Of a stretch of 64,000 bases of DNA, positions 39,624 to 49,456 are shown piece by piece. Each line of letters starts with the position of its first letter. Positions within the stretch are counted from its first letter, which is position 1. The notes beneath the pieces are model-generated. The model did no database searches. It saw only the letters and a program-made list of their open reading frames with translations, and had not been told where the DNA came from. The stretch comes from Dictyobacter kobayashii (lineage in GTDB: Bacteria; Chloroflexota; Ktedonobacteria; Ktedonobacterales; Ktedonobacteraceae). Where the stretch lies: the NCBI RefSeq assembly GCF_003967555.1, contig NZ_BIFS01000001.1, positions 4,898,001 to 4,962,000 on the forward strand, in the 5' to 3' direction. A program made the position numbers and the translations under genes.

Positions 39624-40544
39624 CTACCTGTATCCATTGCCCAATTTTTCAGAGGCGACCTGGGCAAAGTTGAGAACCGCCACCAGTGAGACGCCACCGA
39701 TAATGTTGCCAATGAGTGTGGGAGTCAGAAAGCCACCAAGGTAGGGGAGCCAGGAAATGACCCCACGATTGACCAGGTAGAGCATATCCACAGAACCAGC
39801 AACAACGTGAGCGAAACTGCCAAGCGCTACCACATAGGTGATCAGAATAATCACGTGTAGCCGATTATCGCCAGCGATTGGCAGTAGCCAGACCATGAGC
39901 GCAATCAACCAACCAGCAAAAATACCTCGTAGAACGACAAGGCCAAAGTCACCGCGCAGCGAGTGGAGAGAAACTTGCATAAAGGCATGTTGAATGGGGG
40001 GCGCAAATAGCGCGGTATGGGCAATCACCCAGGCGAAGATCAGTGCTCCACAAAGATTGGCAAGTAGCACTACCGCCCATAAGCGGACAACGCTTAAGAT
40101 GGTGCGCCGATCAAAGTGTGCGAGCAAAGGTAAAACCGCCGTCACGGTGTTTTCGGTAAAGAGTTGTTGCCGTCCTAACACGACAATCAAGAAACCAACG
40201 CAATAGCCGAAGTTTTCTAGCAACGGACTCCAGGTGGCATTTGGTGGTAGATAAGCGTGAATGAGCCCCTGGGTCACCAGTGAGAAACCCATCGAAAGTC
40301 CTGCTCCCAGCCCCGAGATGGCTAAGGCGGCTGGAGAACGCTTTAATTCACGCTCCCCTTCCTCGCGAATCGTTTCGTGAACCACGACCGCACTAAGGCG
40401 ACTACGTTTAACAACTTCTTTCCGCTCACCGGTATTTAAAGATGGCACGACAGGTGACGATACTGCCACTAATTCTGGCTCGGATGTCACCGTATCAATT
40501 TCGATTTGCTCATTTGTCTGCGAGATTTGCTGTTCATCCTCCAT
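39624..40544 (-). CDS. Formate/nitrite transporter family channel (YfdC-like)
   Basis: 306 residues from the ATG at 40544 (GGGAGG at 6 nt). The polar N-terminus of ~85 residues precedes six helices. GLGAGLSMGFSLVTQG and LGRQQLFTENTVTAVLPLL match the FNT fold, closest to the YfdC subgroup rather than FocA. It probably moves a small anion such as formate; the oxalate decarboxylase at 22 kb makes formate but is not adjacent. Confidence 0.82.
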   Translation of the reverse strand: MEDEQQISQTNEQIEIDTVTSEPELVAVSSPVVPSLNTGERKEVVKRSRLSAVVVHETIREEGERELKRSPAALAISGLGAGLSMGFSLVTQGLIHAYLPPNATWSPLLENFGYCVGFLIVVLGRQQLFTENTVTAVLPLLAHFDRRTILSVVRLWAVVLLANLCGALIFAWVIAHTALFAPPIQHAFMQVSLHSLRGDFGLVVLRGIFAGWLIALMVWLLPIAGDNRLHVIILITYVVALGSFAHVVAGSVDMLYLVNRGVISWLPYLGGFLTPTLIGNIIGGVSLVAVLNFAQVASEKLGNGYR

Positions 40545-40664
40545 AGAAAACCTCCCTACGATCAGTTTTTTTTTATGCATTGTGATTAAGGCCATTATGC
40601 CTCGCATCCACCCCTTAAAATTAAACCTATCTGGATAAGTACGTATAAAAGAACAAAAATGTGA

Positions 40665-40725
40665 CTCTCAAACCATGGCTCCTATGTCCATTGCATACAT
40701 GGACATAGGAGCCATGGTTTGAGAG
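40665..40725. terminator. Very long intergenic stem-loop
   Basis: Perfect 26-bp arms (40665-40690 and 40700-40725) around a 9-nt loop, including CCATGGCTCCTATGTCCA. It lies between two leftward genes, 45 bp past the DUF2255 stop. Confidence 0.65.
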
Positions 40726-40769
40726 CGATTGAAGATATGCGTTATTAAAAGAATCTTGCTCCTGATGTT

Positions 40770-41153
40770 TTACGCAGCTGGCACCAGCTTTCGTGTCGTC
40801 GCGCGCGCCTGTGGTGCGATCATCGGATCAATATATGTTGCGCCGTATTTCTGGTACTTTGCTTGAAAGGCAGCATCAATCTTGTTATTGAGCGCCTCAT
40901 CAGCGCTGGTATCCACAAACGTCACGTCCTTCGTCACTCCGCCAGCTGAAATGTGTCCCTCGGACCGCAGTTGTATATGGCGGTACCAGGCACCCGCATT
41001 GCCACGATAGGACCGTATGTACAGATCATCACCGACACGAACGACCCAGATAGTGACGGGTTTACGCGGCGTGCCATCCTGCTTGATGGATGTAAGCTGC
41101 AGTTCATCTGCCGCCCCAATTCGTTCGAGGTCATTCTTTGGCCAGTCAGTCAT
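40770..41153 (-). CDS. DUF2255-family small protein
   Basis: 127 residues, start MTDWPKNDLERIGAADELQL. The pattern VTIWVVRVGDDLYIRSYRG followed by WYRHIQ is that of the DUF2255 family, a flavin-reductase-like small barrel of unknown function. Divergent from an AraC regulator 181 bp away, which may control it. Confidence 0.8.
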   Translation of the reverse strand: MTDWPKNDLERIGAADELQLTSIKQDGTPRKPVTIWVVRVGDDLYIRSYRGNAGAWYRHIQLRSEGHISAGGVTKDVTFVDTSADEALNNKIDAAFQAKYQKYGATYIDPMIAPQARATTRKLVPAA

Positions 41154-41334
41154 TGCAGAACCTCCCTCGTATGACTTTTCATTATTGCTTCCTCTCTACT
41201 CTTCCGACCCGCTTAGCTATCTCTGAGAGGTATTATAGACGTCTTTACGCACAGGGTGATAGAATGATTGCGGAAAATGATTGGCAAATTCTGCAAAATT
41301 TCACGATGAGTGGTGACGAAAGAAGAGGGTCGCG

Positions 41335-42279
41335 ATGGATATGGGAAATGATCAGCAGGCACAACGCGAGGCACAACGCATGCAAGCCAATCGCGAAGAA
41401 CTGGTCTGGCGCATAGCACAGGCCATCCGCGAAGATGGGACCATTCAGCCGCTCACAGGACTTCATCTCTCTCGTACCACGGTACCGCGCAAGCGAGTTC
41501 ATAGCGTGGTAGAGCCATCGGTGGCTGTGATTGTCCAGGGCAGCAAAGAGGTCCTGCTGGGTGACAACCGCTACCACTATGACTCCTCACGCTATCTGCT
41601 CACTACCGTCGAAATGCCCCGCATCAGTCAGGTCCTCGAAGCGTCCAAAGAGCGGCCCTACCTCGCTTTGCGCCTGGCACTCGATCCTACTCTCGTTAGC
41701 GCGGTCATGGTCGATGCCTCTCGCTCCTTACCCAGGGAGCATACCGATATAAGGGCAATCGACGTCAGTCCCGTGGATGGCCACTTGCTCGATGCCTTCG
41801 TGCGCCTTGTCCGGCTGCTGGATGCCCCTGATGAAGCGCAGGTCTTGATGCCGCTGATCACACGGGAGATTATCTATCGGCTCCTGATGGGAGAGCAAGG
41901 CGCCCGGCTCCGTCACCTGGTGATGGAGGGTGGCTACACGCCCCATATCGCTACAGCCGTCAAGCGGCTGCGCCAAGACTTTGACCAGCCCTTTCGCATT
42001 GAGACCCTGGCGCATGAACTGGGCATGAGCGTCTCGAGTTTGCAGCACCACTTCAAGGCCGTCACTGCGATGAGCCCTTTACAATTTCAGAAGCGGTTGC
42101 GATTGCAGGAGGCTCGCCGCCTGATGCTGAGCGAAGACCTCGACGCGGCGAGCGCCGCCTATCGCGTGGGGTACCAGGATGCTTCCCACTTCAACCGAGA
42201 GTACAAAAGCCTCTTTGGTGTCCCACCCATCCGCGACGTACAGCGCCTGCGGGAAGCCACCAGGGAAAGCATCGGTTGA
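41335..42279 (+). CDS. AraC-family regulator with AraC_N-type domain
   Basis: 314 residues. The N-terminal domain (residues ~25-185: EPSVAVIVQGSKEVLLGD, ISQVLEASKERPYLAL) is the type found in many Gram-negative and chloroflexal AraC proteins. The C-terminal double helix-turn-helix includes TLAHELGMSVSSLQHHFKAV and AAYRVGYQDASHFNREYKSL. It is divergent from the DUF2255 gene, a common arrangement for a regulator and its target. Confidence 0.9.
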   Translation: MDMGNDQQAQREAQRMQANREELVWRIAQAIREDGTIQPLTGLHLSRTTVPRKRVHSVVEPSVAVIVQGSKEVLLGDNRYHYDSSRYLLTTVEMPRISQVLEASKERPYLALRLALDPTLVSAVMVDASRSLPREHTDIRAIDVSPVDGHLLDAFVRLVRLLDAPDEAQVLMPLITREIIYRLLMGEQGARLRHLVMEGGYTPHIATAVKRLRQDFDQPFRIETLAHELGMSVSSLQHHFKAVTAMSPLQFQKRLRLQEARRLMLSEDLDAASAAYRVGYQDASHFNREYKSLFGVPPIRDVQRLREATRESIG

Positions 42280-42465
42280 TGCGCCAGAAAGCACGCGCAA
42301 GCTAGCCGCTAACTTTCGCTATCGATTGCTGCTTCTCCGGACCTCAAAAAATTCTCAAAAAAAACGTGTCAGGTTTTCGCGCCGGGATGCGATAAGCCAT
42401 ATGTAGCAGCCTTCCTCGGAGAAGAAAATGCTTCATAAACTATTGAGGAGAAAAGAAGGGGCACT

Positions 42466-43698
42466 ATGATTGCGCAAGGAAAACCTGATATCAATTCGCG
42501 ATTATCCACAAGCTCTTTTAAGGAGCTTTTGGCGGAGGAACGCGCACGCCTGGTGCGGCTCTGCGCCCGCCTGACCGGCGATCCTGGCGCCGCCGAAGAT
42601 CTGGCACAGGAGACGCTGTTAGAGGCGTGGCGCAATCGGCACAAGCTTTCTGAAGAGGATCTCACCAATTCGACGAACCGGACAAAATGGCTCTCGGCGA
42701 TTGCGCGCAATGTCTGCTTGCGCTGGGGGCGCAGCTATGGCCGCGATCTCGCTCACCTGGCGCCGTATACGCTCTCCGCCGCGGACGAAGGAGAGCAGGA
42801 ACTGGATCTTGATGATCTCCCCTCGGATGCGTATAATCTGGAGGTCGAGTTGGAGCGGAGTGAACTCGCGCAACTGCTCGATCGCGCCCTGGCCCTGCTC
42901 CCGCCCACGACGCGCGCGGTACTGATCGAACGCTACATCCACGAATCCCCACATGCTGAAATAGCTGAGCGCCTCTGCTTGAGCGAGGACGCGCTTGTGC
43001 AGCGACTCTATCGTGGCAAACTGGCCCTGCGCCGCGTAATGGAGGCGGATCTATATGCCGAGGCCGCAGCCTATGGCCTGGTTGACCCACGACGAGCAGG
43101 CGAGGAGCCGCTTGAACAGGAGACGCGCATCTGGTGTCCCATGTGCAATAAGCGCAGGCTTATCAAGTATTATGTACCGGCTCTTGGGATGACTGGCTTT
43201 AGCTGCCCCGGTTGCTGGCACATTGCCGGGCACTCACAAACTCAAATCTGGCAGGGTTTGCATAGTCCCCGCTCTATTCTCAATCGTCAGTTGGCCGCTT
43301 TAAGTTCGTTCTACTGGTCGGCCATTAACTCTGGAGAGGCCCGGTGTTTGCTGTGTGGACAACCCTGTGAGGCACGCATACTGACTTCCCTGAATCTGCC
43401 GAATGCACCTGGCAACCAATACAGTGACAACGGGTATCATGGTGTCTTTATCCATTGCAACGCTTGCTTGCTTGATGATGTGAATTCACTACCGCACCTG
43501 ACCATCGATCTACCGGAGGCCCAGCAGTTCTGGCGCCAGCATGCGCGCGTGTCCTGGTTGCCTGAGCGCGAAATTGACTATGCTGGCCAGCCCGCGCTGC
43601 TCAGTGGTTTCCAGAGTGCGGGTGACTCTGCCCGGCTCGATGTGGTCTATCAGCGGGACACGCTGAAGATTCTCGGTATTCACGAGACAACCTGCTAG
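42466..43698 (+). CDS. ECF sigma factor with Cys-rich C-terminal extension
   Basis: 410 residues. Sigma region 2 (AARLTGDPGAAEDL-type: RLTGDPGAAEDLAQETLLEA) is at about 40-110 and region 4 (LPPTTRAVLIERYIHES, LSEDALVQRLYRGKLAL) at ~145-195. A ~210-residue extension follows with two Cys pairs (CPMCNKRR, CPGCWH) and two more (CLLCGQPC, HCNACL), likely zinc ribbons, then a small terminal domain. No anti-sigma gene is adjacent, so the extension may sense or regulate. A terminator follows before the MFS gene. Confidence 0.85.
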   Translation: MIAQGKPDINSRLSTSSFKELLAEERARLVRLCARLTGDPGAAEDLAQETLLEAWRNRHKLSEEDLTNSTNRTKWLSAIARNVCLRWGRSYGRDLAHLAPYTLSAADEGEQELDLDDLPSDAYNLEVELERSELAQLLDRALALLPPTTRAVLIERYIHESPHAEIAERLCLSEDALVQRLYRGKLALRRVMEADLYAEAAAYGLVDPRRAGEEPLEQETRIWCPMCNKRRLIKYYVPALGMTGFSCPGCWHIAGHSQTQIWQGLHSPRSILNRQLAALSSFYWSAINSGEARCLLCGQPCEARILTSLNLPNAPGNQYSDNGYHGVFIHCNACLLDDVNSLPHLTIDLPEAQQFWRQHARVSWLPEREIDYAGQPALLSGFQSAGDSARLDVVYQRDTLKILGIHETTC

Positions 43699-43731
43699 AT
43701 AAAGATATTCCCAACACTTTGCACTTCATTG

Positions 43732-43767
43732 AGGGGCCTATTCCTACAGGCCCCTGCATGTTTTTTT
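43732..43767 (+). terminator. Intrinsic terminator after the ECF sigma gene
   Basis: AGGGGCCT (43732-43739) pairs with AGGCCCCT (43748-43755), followed by GCATG and seven T. It separates the sigma gene from the MFS gene. Confidence 0.75.
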
Positions 43768-43802
43768 GCCTACTTTTGGTTACTTAAGGAAGAGGTTTTA
43801 TC

Positions 43803-45077
43803 ATGTTCGCGGTTCTACGTCAACGCAATTTTATTCTGCTCTGGCTGGGTGGCCTGATCTCCCAAACCGGGGACTGGCTGCTGCAGGTTGGACTGCCGGT
43901 CTATGTCTACCTGCTCACCGGTTCAGCCCTGGCCACCAGTATCCTCTTTCTCATCTCCTTTGGGCCCAATATCCTCTTAGGCTCGGTGGCGGGCGTCCTG
44001 GTGGACCGCTGGGATCGCCGTCGCACCATGCTGATTGGCAATCTGCTGATGGCTCTTGGTCTGTTACCCCTGCTGCTCATGCACGATAAAAGCTCACTCT
44101 GGATACTTTATCCGGTGCTCTTCTTTGAAGCAATTGTCGCACAATTTATCGCGCCAGCGGAAAACGCGCTGATCCCCCACCTGGTCAGCAAGGAGCAACT
44201 GGTGACGGCAAATGCGCTGAACTCAGTGAGTTCAAGCGTCTCGCGCCTGGCTGGCGGCGCGCTGGGTGGTATTCTCTTCGGCCTGTTTGGCCTGCACACC
44301 ACCATCTGGCTTGATCTTGTTTCTTTTTTCTTTGTCACGATTATGCTCTCGCTGATGAAGCTGCCGGCACAAGTTCATGCGGAGAGCACGGCTGAGCGGC
44401 TTGCCACCGAGAAGGAGGCATCAAGGTTGCTGAACTGGCGCACGCTGGGTGCTGAATGGCTGGACGGTATGCATTTGATCTTGCGTCAGCCCCCCTTGCT
44501 TGTGCTGTTTGTGATACTGGCGGTGCAAAGCCTGGGTGAGGGAGTCTTTGGTATTATGCTGGTGGTTTTTGTGAAGCTGGTGTTGAGCGGAGGATCAGCA
44601 GTCTATGGAATATTGCTTGCAGTCCAGGCAATTGGCAGCCTGCTGGGTGGTCTGGTAATGGGACAGTTTGGCAAACGTGTCACTCCGGCGCGTTTGTTCG
44701 CTGTGTGTACCTGCCTTTTTGGCCTGATCGATCTGCTGATTATTGATCTGCCATTGTTTGTGAAGGGCGGTGTATTGCTGGTCGGATTGCTCTTTGTTCT
44801 GGTTGGTGTTCCGGGCGCTGGAGCGCAGGTGAGTAGACAAACGCTGTTTCAGACACTTGTTGAGGATTGCTTGCGCGGACGCGTCTTTGGTGCGATCCAG
44901 GCTGTGAGCGCGCTGATGCTGCTTGCTGGTATCATCATAGCTGGCTTGCTTGGTGATCGCCTTGGGCCCGTGCTGCTGCTCAATATCCAGGGTAGCGCCT
45001 ACTTTCTCACTGGCGTCCTGGCCCTGTTTACGCTGGGTAAGATGCTGCAGCGACAGTACTCCGGCGTGCGCTCGTAG
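43803..45077 (+). CDS. MFS exporter (MFS_3, macrolide/siderophore efflux-like)
   Basis: 424 residues, 12 helices. The start FAVLRQRNFILLWLGGLISQ and the loop VLVDRWDRRRTMLIGN are typical of the MFS_3 group; PAENALIPHLVSKEQL and ALNSVSSSVSRLAGG mark the middle. Likely drug or siderophore export. It lies 105 bp downstream of the ECF sigma gene and may be its target, although a terminator lies between. Confidence 0.88.
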   Translation: MFAVLRQRNFILLWLGGLISQTGDWLLQVGLPVYVYLLTGSALATSILFLISFGPNILLGSVAGVLVDRWDRRRTMLIGNLLMALGLLPLLLMHDKSSLWILYPVLFFEAIVAQFIAPAENALIPHLVSKEQLVTANALNSVSSSVSRLAGGALGGILFGLFGLHTTIWLDLVSFFFVTIMLSLMKLPAQVHAESTAERLATEKEASRLLNWRTLGAEWLDGMHLILRQPPLLVLFVILAVQSLGEGVFGIMLVVFVKLVLSGGSAVYGILLAVQAIGSLLGGLVMGQFGKRVTPARLFAVCTCLFGLIDLLIIDLPLFVKGGVLLVGLLFVLVGVPGAGAQVSRQTLFQTLVEDCLRGRVFGAIQAVSALMLLAGIIIAGLLGDRLGPVLLLNIQGSAYFLTGVLALFTLGKMLQRQYSGVRS

Positions 45078-45089
45078 GGATCTATATTG

Positions 45090-45116
45090 AAAGGGATGCG
45101 TTTGCGTATCCCTTTT
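45090..45116 (+). terminator. Stem-loop after the MFS gene
   Basis: AAAGGGATGCG (45090-45100) pairs with CGTATCCCTTT (45105-45115) through one G-T pair, loop TTTG. It lies 13 bp past the stop. Confidence 0.6.
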
Positions 45117-45372
45117 GGCGGTGATGGAAGTAATAGAAATCTGAAGAGGCCCCATTGAAAAATCGTCTTTTGGGAAAACGCTTTGCTACCTGTCGTACTC
45201 AATCTATATCAAACAATGTTAAATAATCGTTCTAATCTATCTTTTGAGGCGCATTGCTGATAGAATAGTCATCACTATATATTATCAACATAAGCAGACA
45301 ATTTGAAACGTCGCGTGAAATCTATCACCTTATTCCACTGCGCGATCCATAAAAAATGTATCTGAGGAGTGT

Positions 45373-48300
45373 ATGAAGCGAGAGCAAGCGAGAACGCCTC
45401 TTACTTTATTTTATTCTTACGCGCAACAAGATGAACTGTTGCGAGCTGAGCTCGAAAAGCATTTGCGTCAGTTAAGCCGCGAGGGCCTGATCTCGACATG
45501 GTGGGATCGCATGATCCTGCCGGGAGAGAATCGAGCTCAGGAGATCGATGCGCATCTGGAAACGGCTTCGGTGGTCCTGCTGCTTGTCAGTCCCGATTTT
45601 TTGGCCTCTGACTACTGCTATGAAATTGAGATGCAGCGTGCGCTGGAACGCCATAAGCGTGGGGAGGCACGGGTTATCCCCATCATCCTGCGTCCTTGCG
45701 ATTGGAAGCATGCGCCATTTGCTTTTCTCGAATGTTTACCCCTTGATGGAAAGGCGATTACCCTATGGAACAACCAGGATGAAGCCTTTCTTAATGTGGT
45801 TCAGGGATTGCGGCGAGTCATTGAACGCGCGCGCCCGTCCGCCCAACATTTAACTGCCACGCAGCGTGAAAATCGCGCGCGCCTGATCAAGCGCGTGCGC
45901 ACCACGTGGATTGAAGGCTTCCTGGAGCACTCGCTGCACCAGGCGACGTGGCTCACGGTGGGTCTGCAAGAGCAACCGGACGCGCTCGATAATCCCTGGG
46001 AGATGCTGGTGCAGGAGTTCAATCGTGAGCCGCGTCCGCTACCAGCCGGAACCTCGATTGTGCAGGTTTACGACCAGGCCGATGGACGACTGCTCATCCT
46101 GGGTGAGCCGGGTGCGGGTAAGACCACGTCGCTGCTGCAGCTTACGCGCACGCTGCTTGAACGGGCAGACAACGATATACTTCAGCCTCTCCCGGTGGTC
46201 TTTGTGCTCTCGTCATGGGCGCGCAAACGCCAGGCGCTTGCCACCTGGATAGTTGATGAACTGAAGGTGCGCTATCACATTCCGCCCGCCATCGCGCAAC
46301 GCCTGCTCGATGAGCAACAGATTATCCCAGTACTGGATGGTCTGGATGAAGTGGCGGCTAACGTACGTGTAGCCTGTGTGCAGGCCATCAACGCTTATAT
46401 CCAGCAGTATCTCGATCAGAAGAATATCCCGATCGTGGTTGCCTGTCGCCGCGCCGAATACATGAACCTCTCCACGCGTGTCACCTTACAGAAAGCGGTG
46501 AGCATCCTCCCTTTATCTAAAGAGCAGGTAGAGAGCTACCTGCAAAAAGGGGGGGAGCGTGTTGATGCCTTGCGGCAGGCACTACGCACAGACCCAAATC
46601 TGGCCGAGATGGCGCGGACCCCACTGTTGTTGAGCGTCTTTGTCCTGGCGTATATAGATGCCCAATCGGGAGATCTCCCCCTGGCGCTGTCACGTGAAGA
46701 AACGCTCCAGATCCTCTTCGCCACCTATATCCGGCGCATGTTTTCCCGCCGTGGCGTCTTGCGCACGGCGGGCGTAAAACAGGCGATTGAGCAACTCACC
46801 TTTCTGGCGAAACAGATGCGTCACTACGAGCAAACAGTCTTCTCGGTTGAGACGCTGCAGCCGGACGGCCTGACGAAAAGGCAAAAGTTATTCTTTCGCC
46901 TGAGCACTCCACTGAGGGTTGGCCTGACCTTTTACCTGGTTGTGGGACTCATCTCCGGCCTGGCATGGGGATTGGTCGAGGTCCAGCGTGGTTTGCCCCT
47001 CGATTGGTTTTTCTCCTCCCTGGTACAGGGAGGGGGCGTGCCTGCGATAATCATTATGATTCCTGCCATGATTGTTTCCTGGTTGTTTTTATTACGACAG
47101 GATGGTGGCAACGCGGTTCCTATCTTTACCTATAGCACGCGAATTGGCGGTCGAACCGTTTACATGCCTGCGCCATATCACAGTGCGATGGCGCACGCTC
47201 CTCAACGACGCATGCTGGACATACAACCCAGAGAAATCATGACCTGGGATTGGTCGTGGAAAAATGTTCTTTTTGGCTTAGGCTGGGCAATGGTTATCGG
47301 ACCCTTTAACATTTTATTGGTCGCGCCGCCGTTCGGAATTATCTTCTTACTTGCCCTGGCCTGTATGCTGATGTTTTTCTATGGTGGAGTGGCGTTGTGG
47401 TTATCATATGTATTCAATAGCAGAGGTGCAGGGGATAGCGAACGCCGGAGGGAAGTCCGCTTCGTCCTTTTCTGGATGTTTGCGGCTGCCCTCTTTATCA
47501 GGTTGATCACCTGGCTGCCAGGCGTGACGAGTGCACTAAATTATGGCATCTCTTCTGGTGTAAGTTGGACAGCGGTGGCCGGGCCCCTGGTTAGCGTGCT
47601 TACCGCGCCGCCGTTCGTTGTTGCCCTTACCTTGTTTCTTTTTCTGGGCTGTGTATTTACGTTCTTCTATGGTGAGGTGACAGCCTGGTTCGCAACCGTT
47701 ACCAATAGAAGCATAAGGGTCGGCGAACGCCGAAGAAAAGCCTGCTTCGTTCTTTTCTGGGTGCTTGCGACTATTCTCTTTATCAGATGGATCACCTGGT
47801 TGCTAGGTGTGGAGGTTGGGACCATCTTCGGTCTACCGATAGGGATGATCATTATGGTTTTCAAGGTGATCTCCAGTGGGCAGGAACTCCAACGTGTCCG
47901 TTTTCGCCCTAATGAAGGTATTAAACGTTCCGGGCGCAATGGCTTGCTGCTGGGACTTATTCTCACTGCCAGTTTTTGCTTGCCGTTGATGCTGGCTCTG
48001 TGGTTCTCATTCAGGACACCGGAGTCTATGGCGATGGCGTTAGAATTAGGGTTGACGATTGGACTCTCGCTGGGCTTATACTTTGGCCTTAACGCCTTCT
48101 TCCAGCACTATACCCTGCGTTTCTGGTTCTGGCTGTTCGATTACCTGCCCTGGAATATTGTGGTTTTCCTGGATGAAATGGCCGAGCGTCTCTTCCTGCG
48201 CAGGGTTGGTGGTAGCTATATGTTTATCCACCGTTTCCTCCTCGATTACTTCGCGGCGCTTGCGCCCGCGCAACAGGAACAACTCGCCGGATCAGCTACT

Positions 48301-49077
48301 GCGAGGACTCCTTTGCGGCGTGCCGGTGTGCGCAATACACGATTAGCACAGTTGGCCACGAAGAGGCGTATCGTAGCGCTGCTGGCAATGGTCTGTCTTC
48401 TGGTGTTCTCAGTCTTGTTTGTCAATCTGGTCCATGTAGCTACTCTCCCCTCTGACAATCTACACGCGGGCGAAACCGCGCTAGTGCAGAGCATAACCAC
48501 CTATAATCAATCGCTCGTGTATCCGACCAATTTTCCTGGTCATGGAACTATTTCTGTAGATAGTTCTCTTCATGCTCATGATATCAATCTTCCTACTTAT
48601 GCTGGTGCTGCCTGTCAGCCGCAAAAAAAAGGCTATCTTGTAGCCCAGACCGGCCTGAACACGAGCAGTTTTTGTGGCTATGATGAATCCATGAGCGACA
48701 TCGCTATCAGCGTCAGCATGAACATCCTGACCGGTGACTGTGGCGGCGTTGCCCTGCGTACCAATCTTACAGGCGATACGGGATATCTCTTCTATCTTTG
48801 TAAGAACAACACCTATGGCCTGCTGCAAAAGTTTGACCGGGCACCTTCAAAAGATCTGATCCCTTCAACCTCACTGCCGACTGCGCTCCTGCAGATAAAT
48901 AAACTGGCCCTCGTGGCGCGGGGAAATACGCTCACGCTCTTTCTCAACGGATACCAACTCAATGCTGTTCAAGACAGCCGCTACACCAATGGCTCATTTG
49001 GTTTAGCGATTTTTGACAGGCAAAAGGCGACCAGTGTTTTCTATCAAGGCATCAGGGTATGGAAAATTATAAGCTGA
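45373..49077 (+). CDS. TIR-NACHT STAND protein with membrane helices and C-terminal ectodomain
   Basis: 1234 residues, intact. TIR domain at ~10-150 (LFYSYAQQDELLRAELEKHL; LLVSPDFLASDYCYEIEM; Glu84 is the likely NADase glutamate). NACHT ATPase: Walker A GEPGAGKTT at 244-252, Walker B IIPVLDGLDEVA at 317-328, sensor region PIVVACRRAEY. Residues ~516-960 hold about ten membrane helices in which two internal stretches repeat (RFVLFWMF, then CFVLFWVL). A last helix is at ~998-1024. A ~210-residue extracytoplasmic tail resembles LamG/DUF1080-type beta-sandwiches (LALVARGNTLTLFLNGYQL). No partner gene is adjacent. Inferred role: stress or phage sensing at the membrane with NAD+ depletion. Confidence 0.88.
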   Translation: MKREQARTPLTLFYSYAQQDELLRAELEKHLRQLSREGLISTWWDRMILPGENRAQEIDAHLETASVVLLLVSPDFLASDYCYEIEMQRALERHKRGEARVIPIILRPCDWKHAPFAFLECLPLDGKAITLWNNQDEAFLNVVQGLRRVIERARPSAQHLTATQRENRARLIKRVRTTWIEGFLEHSLHQATWLTVGLQEQPDALDNPWEMLVQEFNREPRPLPAGTSIVQVYDQADGRLLILGEPGAGKTTSLLQLTRTLLERADNDILQPLPVVFVLSSWARKRQALATWIVDELKVRYHIPPAIAQRLLDEQQIIPVLDGLDEVAANVRVACVQAINAYIQQYLDQKNIPIVVACRRAEYMNLSTRVTLQKAVSILPLSKEQVESYLQKGGERVDALRQALRTDPNLAEMARTPLLLSVFVLAYIDAQSGDLPLALSREETLQILFATYIRRMFSRRGVLRTAGVKQAIEQLTFLAKQMRHYEQTVFSVETLQPDGLTKRQKLFFRLSTPLRVGLTFYLVVGLISGLAWGLVEVQRGLPLDWFFSSLVQGGGVPAIIIMIPAMIVSWLFLLRQDGGNAVPIFTYSTRIGGRTVYMPAPYHSAMAHAPQRRMLDIQPREIMTWDWSWKNVLFGLGWAMVIGPFNILLVAPPFGIIFLLALACMLMFFYGGVALWLSYVFNSRGAGDSERRREVRFVLFWMFAAALFIRLITWLPGVTSALNYGISSGVSWTAVAGPLVSVLTAPPFVVALTLFLFLGCVFTFFYGEVTAWFATVTNRSIRVGERRRKACFVLFWVLATILFIRWITWLLGVEVGTIFGLPIGMIIMVFKVISSGQELQRVRFRPNEGIKRSGRNGLLLGLILTASFCLPLMLALWFSFRTPESMAMALELGLTIGLSLGLYFGLNAFFQHYTLRFWFWLFDYLPWNIVVFLDEMAERLFLRRVGGSYMFIHRFLLDYFAALAPAQQEQLAGSATARTPLRRAGVRNTRLAQLATKRRIVALLAMVCLLVFSVLFVNLVHVATLPSDNLHAGETALVQSITTYNQSLVYPTNFPGHGTISVDSSLHAHDINLPTYAGAACQPQKKGYLVAQTGLNTSSFCGYDESMSDIAISVSMNILTGDCGGVALRTNLTGDTGYLFYLCKNNTYGLLQKFDRAPSKDLIPSTSLPTALLQINKLALVARGNTLTLFLNGYQLNAVQDSRYTNGSFGLAIFDRQKATSVFYQGIRVWKIIS

Positions 49078-49087
49078 TATTCATTTC

Positions 49088-49456
49088 TTATATACGTGGG
49101 CTTGCCGTTTCCTTGATGAGGAGAGTTACGATTTGCTCCACTAAATCATAAGGGATCGGTTGATCTAAGGGGAATTGTATGGAACCCTTTGCTCTTTTGT
49201 AGTGCGCTATTGCTTGCTGGAAAGCTTCATCGCCCGCTGGGAGCGGATACAAGGAGATATGGCGTTTCCAACCAGCGAAGAACACGACATGTTTGCCATT
49301 GAGGTCGAAGGCAGGTATCGTGTAGCTGATTGTCTCCGTGGCTTCTGGCGCCGCTTTGTGTATTCTCTGCCTCACCTTTTCAAGGATGACCTGGATATCC
49401 GCCGGAAAGTTACTGATGTATTCGTCAATAGTCGCGGCGCGCTTTTTGTCTGTCAT
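49088..49456 (-). CDS. DUF1801-family protein
   Basis: 122 residues. TIDEYISNFPADIQVILEKV, ISYTIPAFDLNGKHVVFFAG and KRHISLYP are the family pattern (YdhG-like small proteins, some linked to iron handling). Convergent with the TIR-NACHT gene, only 10 bp apart. Confidence 0.87.
   Translation of the reverse strand: MTDKKRAATIDEYISNFPADIQVILEKVRQRIHKAAPEATETISYTIPAFDLNGKHVVFFAGWKRHISLYPLPAGDEAFQQAIAHYKRAKGSIQFPLDQPIPYDLVEQIVTLLIKETASPRI

Noticed and set aside
45373..49077. Multi-gene defence island around the TIR-NACHT gene
   Set aside because: Neighbours are an MFS exporter, DUF1801 and a decarboxylase remnant; no nuclease, methylase, CBASS or toxin gene is seen.
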